Part shown: in pieces, positions 35,420 to 41,298 of the stretch
Layout of the letters: every line of letters begins with the position of its first letter
Numbering within the stretch: position 1 is the stretch's first letter
Assembly: GCA_002307145.1 (NCBI GenBank)
Contig: DBTR01000044.1
Coordinates: forward strand, 1-41,298
DNA: 41,298 nucleotides
Reading direction: 5' to 3'
DNA from: Rhodospirillum sp. UBA1311
GTDB taxonomy: Bacteria; Pseudomonadota; Alphaproteobacteria; Rhodospirillales; Rhodospirillaceae
The notes under the pieces: generated by a model
What the model was told of the DNA's origin: nothing
The model's input: only the letters and a program-made list of their open reading frames with translations
Databases searched by the model: none
Position numbers and translations under genes: made by a program

Positions 35420-35695
35420 TCAGCCTCCGCAAATCGGGGGAAGGACGGCGACCGCCGCGCCGTCGGCGAGAACGGTGTCGTCGTCGAGAATTTGCCGCTC
35501 GTCGGCGAACGCCGAAACCGCGAGCAGTTCGGCGTCGGCGAAGCTCGGGAAGCGGCTTCGCAACTCCCGCTCCAGCAGGCCGCGCACCTGCGCCAGGGTG
35601 GCCCCGGCGGGCGCGGTCAGGCACAGCGTCTTGCCGCCGGTATAGGGGCGAAACGCACCGAACAGGGTCATGGTCAGGCTGATGGTGTCGGTCAT
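35420..35695 (-). CDS. moaD: Molybdopterin synthase sulfur-carrier subunit
   Basis: A 91-aa ubiquitin-like protein ending in the required Gly-Gly (PPICGG), which becomes a thiocarboxylate. The core is MTLFGAFRPYTGG, with VLADGAAVAVLPP before the tail. The ATG at 35695 overlaps the moaC-mogA stop (ATGA). A second ATG at 35671 would also give a valid fold. Confidence 0.94.
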   Translation of the reverse strand: MTDTISLTMTLFGAFRPYTGGKTLCLTAPAGATLAQVRGLLERELRSRFPSFADAELLAVSAFADERQILDDDTVLADGAAVAVLPPICGG

Positions 35696-36699
35696 TTGTG
35701 GGTTCCCTCGTCGTGCTTCTTGCCCGCGATGGTATCGAGAAGATGGGGAATCAGGGGCAACAGGCAGGCGATCCCCTGCGTCACCGCCTTGGTGCTGCCC
35801 GGCAAGGCGACCACCAGGGTCTGGCCGATCGTCGCCGCCAGCGAGCGGCTGCTCCACGAATTCCGGGTGAAATCCGCGCCGTTCTTGCGCAGAAGTTCGC
35901 CGATTCCGGGGATTTCCCGGGTCGCGACGCGACGGATCGCCTCGGGCGTCACGTCGCGCGGCGCGATGCCGGTGCCGCCGGTGGTGAGGATCAAGTCCGG
36001 AGCTTTTTCCGCCGCCAGCGCCACCAGCGCCGCCGCGATCATCGCCTCGTCGTCGGGAATCACCTGGGTCGAGATCACCTCTGCCCCCGCCCCGGTCAAG
36101 GCCTCGGCGAGGATCAGCCCGGATTTGTCGGCGTAGACCCCCGCCGCCGCGCGGTCGCTCAGGGTCACCACCGCCGCGCGGCATCCGGCGAGCGGCGGCG
36201 GCGCGTCGAGGTGCAGCTCCTCGCGCAGCCACGCGGGCGCGCCTTCCGGACAGATCCAGACACCGCTCTTGCCGCCGGTTTTCACCAGCAGCCGGGCGTC
36301 GGAAATCGTCAGCGCCGGCTCGATCATCTTGGTCAGGTCGTAGATCGTCAGCAGCGCCGACGACACCCCGGCCATCGCCTCCATCTCCACGCCGGTCTTG
36401 GCGAAGGCGGAAACCAGGCAATGGACGGTGATGGAATGTCGCGCCGCGTCGAGAACGTGGGTGACCCGCACCCGGTCGAGGGGGAGCGGATGGCAGAGGG
36501 GGATCATGTCGCTGGCGCGCTTGGCGCCCTGGATTCCGGCGACCTCGGCGAGCATCAGGGCGTCGCCCTTCGGGAGCCGCCGCTCCGCGATCATCGGGAA
36601 CGCCGCCGCGCCGACCCGGATCGTCCCTTCGGCGACCGCAAGGCGATGCGTCGGCGCTTTTTCGCCGACGTCGATCATACGAAAGGAGGAGCTGGTCAT
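35692..36699 (-). CDS. moaCB: Fusion of MoaC (cPMP synthase) and MogA/MoaB (molybdopterin adenylyltransferase)
   Basis: A 335-aa bifunctional protein. Residues 1-155 are MoaC, which makes cyclic pyranopterin monophosphate: LPKGDALMLAEVAGIQGAKR, DMIPLCHPLPLD, KTGVEMEAMAGVSSALLTIYD (quoted in part: GVEMEAMAGVSSAL), KTGGKSG. Residues about 170-325 are the MogA/MoaB domain that adenylylates molybdopterin: VVTLSDRAAAGVYADKSG, ILTTGGTGIAPRDVTPEA, ALPGSTKAV. Such a fusion (MoaCB) is known in other bacteria. No mogA is needed elsewhere in the island. AAGGG precedes the start. It is the first gene of moaCB-moaD-moaE. Confidence 0.94.
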   Translation of the reverse strand: MTSSSFRMIDVGEKAPTHRLAVAEGTIRVGAAAFPMIAERRLPKGDALMLAEVAGIQGAKRASDMIPLCHPLPLDRVRVTHVLDAARHSITVHCLVSAFAKTGVEMEAMAGVSSALLTIYDLTKMIEPALTISDARLLVKTGGKSGVWICPEGAPAWLREELHLDAPPPLAGCRAAVVTLSDRAAAGVYADKSGLILAEALTGAGAEVISTQVIPDDEAMIAAALVALAAEKAPDLILTTGGTGIAPRDVTPEAIRRVATREIPGIGELLRKNGADFTRNSWSSRSLAATIGQTLVVALPGSTKAVTQGIACLLPLIPHLLDTIAGKKHDEGTHK

Positions 36700-37056
36700 G
36701 ACGTACCCTTGACTGGAGATTGCGGGCGAAGGCGGGCGGATTTCGGGGCCGCGACGCCGCCGCGAGACGCCGGAACCGGAGAGAGCTTCGCCCCCGCCCG
36801 GCCTCGCCGAAACGGCGCGAAAAGCCGCGCGAATGGAGCCGCGTTTCCCCAGTGGAAATATACCATAACCCCCTGATTCCCCGGTAATCGGAATTCCCGT
36901 TTTCCACCCGGATCGGGCCCGGAATTCCGCGCGTTTCGGGCGGTTTTTCCGGGCCGAAACCCCTTCTTCCCCGACGGCGGAAATGGTATGTTTGGACCCC
37001 TTCTTCCGGCGGTGGAACCGATCCGCCCAGAACGCGGATTCCGAGCCGTTGAGCCG
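36700..37056. promoter_or_regulatory. Divergent moaCB / carbamoyltransferase intergenic region
   Basis: A 357-bp spacer carrying the promoters of both operons. The right part has an 11-bp direct repeat CCCCTTCTTCC at 36960-36970 and 36997-37007, each followed by a CGGYGGAA motif. No -35/-10 pair convinced me. The carbamoyltransferase gene might begin at an ATG at 36988 within this region. Confidence 0.35.
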
Positions 37057-38721
37057 ATGCGCATCCTAGGAATTTCCGGGTTTTCCCCCGACGCCGCCGT
37101 CGCCCTGGTCCAAGATGGCCGGATCGTCGCCGCCGTGCAGGAAGAGCGCTTCAGCCGCCGCAAGTTCGACCTGGGCTTCCCCGCCGCCGCATTGCGCCAC
37201 GTCCTCGCCGAAGCGGGTTGCGCGCTCGCCGAAATCGACCGGGCCGCGTTTTTTCGCGCGCCCGCGCCACCCGCGTTGCGCACCGCGCTCCTGGCCTTCG
37301 ACCCGGGCTTCGACGCCCTGCGCCTGACCGCCGTCGACCACCACCTCGCGCACGCCGCATCGGGGTTTTTCCCGTCGCCGTTCGCGACCGCCGCAATTCT
37401 CAGCCTCGACGGCGCGGACGACGCGACCGCAACCTCCCTCGCCCTCGGCAACGGCAACACTCTCGGGATCGAAACCCGTGTCGCCTCGCCCCATTCCCTC
37501 GGCCTGCTCTATTCCGCCTTCGCGGCCTATCTTGGGTTCAAGCCGAACTCCGGCGAATACAAGATGATGGGCCTCGCCCCCTACGGCACGCCGCGCTTCG
37601 CCGCGCGCATCCGCGACGAAATCGTCGAGATCGCGGCGGACGGCGGCATTCGCCTCGCCGTCGCGGCGCCGGACGCCGACGCCGCGCGGCGTTCGCTCCA
37701 GCACAGGCTCGCCACGGTATTCGGCCAGCCGTCGCGGGTCTCGGACGACGCACCGCCGACCGGCTTCCACGCCGACGTCGCCGCCTCGATCCAGGCGGTC
37801 GTCAACGCCGTCGTCGTCGCCCTCGCGCGCGACGCGCGACGCCGCACCGGCGCGCGCAATCTCTGCCTCGCGGGCGACGTCGCGCTGAACTCGGTGGCCA
37901 ACGGCGAAGTGGTGCGCGAAGGGATTTTCGACGCCGTGTGGATTCAGCCGGCCGCCGGCAATGCCGGGGCGGCGCTCGGCGCGGCGCTCGCCGACTATCA
38001 TCTCGGCCACGGCGGCGCCCGCTCGGTTTCCGCCGGACGGGACGGGATGCGTGGCGGTTGCCTCGGCCCGGGCTTCGCCGACGCCGACGTCGCGGCCCGA
38101 CTTGCGGCGTGCGGCGCACGCTTCCGGGCTCTGCCCGAGGCCGAATTGATCGCCGCCGCCGCCGACGCCCTCGCGGCGGGACACTGCGTCGCCTGGATGC
38201 AGGGGCGGATGGAATTCGGCCCCCGCGCCCTCGGCGCGCGCTCGATCTTGTGCGACCCGCGCCTCCCCGACGCGCGCCGCCGCCTGAACCGCGAGGTCAA
38301 GTTCCGCGAGGATTTCCGCCCGTTCGCGCCGTCGGTGCTGGCCGAGGACGCGGCTTCGTGGTTCGAACTCGACGGCGATTCGCCCTACATGCTGCTGGTC
38401 GTGCCGGTGCGGGATCGGGACGCGATTCCGGCGGTCGCCCACGTCGACGGCTCGGCGCGGGTGCAGACCGTCGACGCCGGAATCCAGCCGCGCTTCCACA
38501 CGTTGCTCACTGCATTCAAGGCGCGTACCGGCTGCGGCGTCCTGGTCAACACCAGTTTCAACGTGCGCGGCGAGCCGATCGTCTGCTCCCCCGAGGATGC
38601 GTTCCGCTGCTTCATGGGATCGGATATCGACGTGCTGGTGGCGGGCAACTGCATCCTCGAAAAGGCCGGGCAGACCGTGGCGGCGGCTCCCGGCCACCGC
38701 GCCAGCTTCGCCCCCGATTGA
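37057..38721 (+). CDS. NodU/TobZ-family O-carbamoyltransferase
   Basis: A 554-aa carbamoyltransferase that in known members activates carbamoyl phosphate with ATP and transfers the carbamoyl group. The N-terminal Kae1-like domain (MRILGISGFSPDAAVALV, QEERFSRRKFD, VDHHLAHAASG with metal-binding histidines 95-99, SGEYKMMGLAPYG) is followed by the YrdC-like C-terminal domain from about residue 335. That domain has GRMEFGPRALGARSI at 383-397, KFREDFRPFAPSVL at 415-428 and VNTSFNVRGEPIV. One odd point is LAGDVALNS, where most members have LAGGVALN. The start at 37057 fits the family; an ATG at 36988 is possible. It stands in the hydrogenase and molybdenum-cofactor island, convergent with moaA. Its substrate is unknown. 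Confidence 0.9.
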   Translation: MRILGISGFSPDAAVALVQDGRIVAAVQEERFSRRKFDLGFPAAALRHVLAEAGCALAEIDRAAFFRAPAPPALRTALLAFDPGFDALRLTAVDHHLAHAASGFFPSPFATAAILSLDGADDATATSLALGNGNTLGIETRVASPHSLGLLYSAFAAYLGFKPNSGEYKMMGLAPYGTPRFAARIRDEIVEIAADGGIRLAVAAPDADAARRSLQHRLATVFGQPSRVSDDAPPTGFHADVAASIQAVVNAVVVALARDARRRTGARNLCLAGDVALNSVANGEVVREGIFDAVWIQPAAGNAGAALGAALADYHLGHGGARSVSAGRDGMRGGCLGPGFADADVAARLAACGARFRALPEAELIAAAADALAAGHCVAWMQGRMEFGPRALGARSILCDPRLPDARRRLNREVKFREDFRPFAPSVLAEDAASWFELDGDSPYMLLVVPVRDRDAIPAVAHVDGSARVQTVDAGIQPRFHTLLTAFKARTGCGVLVNTSFNVRGEPIVCSPEDAFRCFMGSDIDVLVAGNCILEKAGQTVAAAPGHRASFAPD

Positions 38722-38723
38722 CC

Positions 38724-39782
38724 TCAGCCGCCGGTCGTATTCATCGTCCGCCGCACCGATGGCGGCGCCTTCGGCCGGATACTGAAGGCGTGCCCCGCGG
38801 GCTTGCGGGCGATCGCGTCGGCGATCGTCCGCATCAGGAGGTCGTCGCAAGGGGAGGCGCGCATCGGGCCGCGCAGATCGACGGTTTCGTCGTGGCCGAG
38901 GCAGAGCGCCAACTGGCCGGTGCAGGTGACGCGAACCCGGTTGCACGACCCGCAGAAGCGATGGCTCACCGCGCGGATGAAGCCGAGACGGCCGCCGGTT
39001 TCGGCGACGCGGACATATTCGGCGGGCCCGGCGGTGCGCTCGGGCACGTCGACGAGAGTGAAGCGCGCGGCGATCCGGGCGCGGACTTCGGTCAACGGCA
39101 GGTAGGAGTCGACGCAACCACCGATCGCGCCGAGCGGCATCATCTCGATCAGGGTGAGGTCCATGCCGCGCGCATGGGCGAACCTCATCAAGTCCTCGAC
39201 CTGACCCGCGCCCATGTCTCGGCTCGCCACCGCATTGAGCTTGACCGCGAGACCGGCGTCGAGCGCGGCGTCGACGCCTTCCAGGACCCGGGAGAGCTTG
39301 CCGCACCGGGTGATCTCGGCGAACCGCGCCGGATCGAGGGTATCGAGCGAGACGTTCACCCGCCGCACCCCCGCCGCCCGCAATGCCGTGGCATAGCGCG
39401 CGAGCAGGGTGCCGTTGGTGGTCAGGGTGATTTCGTCGAGCATCCCGGTGGCGAGGTGGCGCGAGACGGCCTCGATCAACGACATCACGTTGCGACGCGC
39501 CAGGGGTTCGCCGCCGGTGAAGCGGATACGCCGCACGCCAAGACCGACGAACGCCGAACACATCCGCCCGAGTTCCTCAAGGCTGAGGACCTCCTCGCGC
39601 GGCACGAAGGTCACGTCCTCGCCCATGCAGTAGACGCAGCGGAGATTGCAGCGATCGGTCACCGACACCCGCAGATAGTCGATGGTCCGCCCGAACCGGT
39701 CGACCAGCGGCGCGCGGAGCGATGCCGGCTCGTCCGCATCCGGACGACGCAAGGCAACTTCGGGAGCGATCTCAACACCCAT
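38724..39782 (-). CDS. moaA: GTP 3',8-cyclase MoaA
   Basis: A radical SAM enzyme (352 aa) that starts molybdopterin synthesis from GTP. The N-terminal cluster is CNLRCVYC (Cys45, Cys49, Cys52). The C-terminal cluster cysteines lie in [26 protein letters not shown] and TTNGTLLA are typical. The C-terminal Gly-Gly (NTTGG), needed for activity, is present. It lies 66 bp after focA with a hairpin between, and 2 bp from the convergent carbamoyltransferase stop. Confidence 0.97.
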   Translation of the reverse strand: MGVEIAPEVALRRPDADEPASLRAPLVDRFGRTIDYLRVSVTDRCNLRCVYCMGEDVTFVPREEVLSLEELGRMCSAFVGLGVRRIRFTGGEPLARRNVMSLIEAVSRHLATGMLDEITLTTNGTLLARYATALRAAGVRRVNVSLDTLDPARFAEITRCGKLSRVLEGVDAALDAGLAVKLNAVASRDMGAGQVEDLMRFAHARGMDLTLIEMMPLGAIGGCVDSYLPLTEVRARIAARFTLVDVPERTAGPAEYVRVAETGGRLGFIRAVSHRFCGSCNRVRVTCTGQLALCLGHDETVDLRGPMRASPCDDLLMRTIADAIARKPAGHAFSIRPKAPPSVRRTMNTTGG

Positions 39783-39806
39783 CGCGCGGGCATCCTTTCA
39801 TGAAGG

Positions 39807-39836
39807 GCCGAAGCCGGAGAGTTTCCCGGCTTCGGC
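39807..39836. other. Stem-loop between focA and moaA
   Basis: Perfect 11-bp arms GCCGAAGCCGG and CCGGCTTCGGC with an 8-nt loop. On the minus strand it follows the focA stop by about 12 bp and precedes moaA. No T-tract follows, so it may attenuate or stabilise the message rather than terminate it. Confidence 0.6.
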
Positions 39837-39848
39837 GCAATGCGGCGA

Positions 39849-40736
39849 TCAGTGCGGAATGCTGCCGGGCCGGACCGCGGCCTCCGGCGCGAACCGGCCG
39901 AGCCCCTTGCGGAAGACCAGCCAATAGATTCCGCCGACCAGGATGCTGCCGCCGACGATGTTGCCGGCGGTGGCGAACACCAGATTGTGGAAGATCGACG
40001 ACAAGGTCAACGCCGAGGCGTCGACGCCTTCGGGGAGGTGGCCGGTGACCTTCAACAGGTAGCCGAGGGTGAGGAAATACATGTTGGCGACGCAATGCTC
40101 GAAGCCGCCCGCGACGAAGCCCGAAATCGGCAGGATCATCGCGATGATCTTGTCGGCGACGGTCTTGCCGCCGTAGGCGAGCCAGACCGCGATGCAGACC
40201 ATCAGGTTGCAGAGGATGCCACGGAAGAAGATCGTCGTGCCGTCGAGGCTGACCTTGCCGATCGCGGTCTTGAGCGACGCCGCTCCGACCAGCCCGTGAT
40301 TCATGCTGGTATGGTCTGCGAGCATCACGATCACCACCAGGCCGATCGCGCCGACGGCGTTGCCCGCCCAGACGATGCCCCAGTTGCGCAGCAGCTGCGC
40401 CGAGGAAATCTTGCGGTCGGCCCAGGCGATCACCATCAGGTTGTTGCCGGTGAACAGCTCGGCGCCGCCGATCAGGACGATCGCGAGCCCGAGGGAAAAC
40501 ACCACGCCACCCAACACCCGCTGCGCCGCGAAGCCGAGGGTCGGATCGGACACCACCATCAGGTAGAACATCGCGCCGAGACCGATGGCGCCGCCCGCGA
40601 TCACCGACAGGAGGAAGCAGGGAAGCGCCGCACGCTCCGCCTTCTTGATGCCGGTCTTGCAGGTGTTTTCCTCAATCTCCGCCGGAGTATACGCAACCGT
40701 ACTCAACGCGCTCAGATTAGATGTCGTGCTGTCCAT
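39849..40736 (-). CDS. focA: Formate/nitrite transporter (FNT family), probable formate channel
   Basis: A 295-aa pentameric channel protein with six transmembrane helices. Conserved FNT segments are GGAELFTGNNLMV, NWGIVWAGNAVGAI, RGILCNLMVCIAVWLAY and GFEHCVANMYFL, the last carrying the central-pore His. The start at 40736 (MDSTTSNLSAL) has GAGGAGAGCC before it. Nitrite transport is the alternative within the family. The setting next to hycI favours formate, the substrate of formate hydrogenlyase. Confidence 0.88.
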   Translation of the reverse strand: MDSTTSNLSALSTVAYTPAEIEENTCKTGIKKAERAALPCFLLSVIAGGAIGLGAMFYLMVVSDPTLGFAAQRVLGGVVFSLGLAIVLIGGAELFTGNNLMVIAWADRKISSAQLLRNWGIVWAGNAVGAIGLVVIVMLADHTSMNHGLVGAASLKTAIGKVSLDGTTIFFRGILCNLMVCIAVWLAYGGKTVADKIIAMILPISGFVAGGFEHCVANMYFLTLGYLLKVTGHLPEGVDASALTLSSIFHNLVFATAGNIVGGSILVGGIYWLVFRKGLGRFAPEAAVRPGSIPH

Positions 40737-40792
40737 AGTGGCTCTCCTCGCGTTTTTTCCTCGTCTGGATAATCCCAATTCTGATCCGGTTC

Positions 40793-41266
40793 TTAAGGAC
40801 CGGCGTTTTCGCCAAGTGCCGCGTAGGCGGTTTCGACGCGCCCGGCGACGAGGGCCCGATGCAGGTCCTCGACCGCTCGGCGGACCGGCTCCGTCATCGG
40901 GGCGAGAAATCGAATGTCCGCAGGCTGAATTCCGAGGAAGACGATCTCGGGGATCGTCTCCCGCAGGCTCGCGATGAGAAAGGTCAGGGGCAGGGTATGC
41001 GTGGTGAGGAGGAAATGCCGCGTCACCCGCGCCTCGTCGATGAAGCGGATTTCGCCGGGGGCCAGCCCCATGTCGGCGGCGTCGACCACCAGCACCCGCC
41101 GGGGCGCCGCGCCGCGCACCGCGTAGGTCAGGTTCTCCGGCTCCGCGCCGCCGTCGATCGCGATCCAGCCCGGCGCCGGGTCGGCCTCCAGCAGCTTGGC
41201 CAGCAGCGGCCCCGCGCCGTCGTCGCCGCGCATGTCGTTGCCGACGGTGAAGACGATTCCGGTCAC
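40793..41266 (-). CDS. hycI: Hydrogenase 3-type maturation endopeptidase HycI
   Basis: A 157-aa M52 protease that cuts the C-terminal tail of the formate hydrogenlyase large subunit after nickel insertion. It follows E. coli HycI (156 aa) closely: GNDMRGDDGAGPLLAKL, VVDAADMGLAPGEIRFID, TTHTLPLTFLI, EIVFLGIQPADI and PMTEPVRRAVE. The start is a GTG at 41266, overlapping the stop of the previous gene (GTGA). It implies a group 4 hydrogenase just outside the window. Confidence 0.95.
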   Translation of the reverse strand: MTGIVFTVGNDMRGDDGAGPLLAKLLEADPAPGWIAIDGGAEPENLTYAVRGAAPRRVLVVDAADMGLAPGEIRFIDEARVTRHFLLTTHTLPLTFLIASLRETIPEIVFLGIQPADIRFLAPMTEPVRRAVEDLHRALVAGRVETAYAALGENAGP

Positions 41267-41298
41267 GGCAACCGCCTCCCCATCAGGTAGATCGCCGG
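41263..41298 (-). CDS. hycH: C-terminal end of a gene resembling hycH, cut by window edge
   Basis: Only the last 11 codons are visible, reading PAIYLMGRRLP then stop. From memory the E. coli HycH C-terminus has a similar IYLMVRRL stretch, and hycH directly precedes hycI there. HycH is needed for maturation of hydrogenase 3. The evidence is short, so the name rests mainly on position. Confidence 0.55.
   Translation of the reverse strand, partial: PAIYLMGRRLP

Noticed and set aside
1..41298. CRISPR array, prophage or insertion sequence
   Set aside because: No regularly spaced direct repeats, no integrase or transposase frames and no terminal inverted repeats with target duplications were seen.

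Overview
The window is a GC-rich piece of a bacterial chromosome, most likely from an alphaproteobacterium of the Rhodospirillales type. The main evidence is the conserved block rnd - kdsD - lptC - lptA - lptB - rpoN - hpf - ptsN, together with gltD-gltB and the codon bias. No rRNA, CRISPR array, phage or transposase gene is visible. There is one tRNA gene, tRNA-Leu(CAG).

Left part (1-7.8 kb): gltB (cut by the window edge) and gltD on the minus strand, uppP on the plus strand, an NDUFA9-like NAD(P)-binding protein on the minus strand, then tRNA-Leu and a short ribonuclease D. Middle-left (7.8-14.9 kb): the lipopolysaccharide synthesis and transport genes and the nitrogen-regulation cluster, ending with a hotdog thioesterase. 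Middle (15-23.5 kb): a small heat-shock protein, a SulP anion transporter, a PiT phosphate transporter paired with a PstS-like binding protein, a DUF523 protein, and a chemoreceptor carrying a C-terminal hemerythrin domain.

Right part (23.7-41.3 kb): a dense accessory island that appears to make both cofactors of a formate hydrogenlyase. Molybdate uptake and control (modE-modA-modB-modC) sits next to NiFe-hydrogenase maturation (a HypF reduced to its Kae1-like domain, hypB-hypC-hypD-hypE). Molybdopterin synthesis is interleaved with these: mobB at the end of the hyp operon, moeA, a mobA-DUF2478 fusion, moaE, moaD, a moaC-mogA fusion and moaA. At the right edge are a formate/nitrite channel (focA), the endopeptidase gene hycI and the last 11 codons of a gene resembling hycH. 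The structural hyc/hyf genes should lie just beyond the right edge. A NodU/TobZ-type O-carbamoyltransferase lies inside this island.

The most interesting idea concerns the CN ligand pathway. The local HypF lacks the acylphosphatase, zinc-finger and YrdC domains that make carbamoyl-adenylate. A TobZ-like protein, a family with both a Kae1-like and a YrdC-like domain, is encoded in the same island. Together they could form a split HypF system; this is inference. Other points of note are the MobA-DUF2478 fusion, a ModE-type operator shared by modE and hypF, and a composite intergenic repeat found twice, both times between convergent genes.
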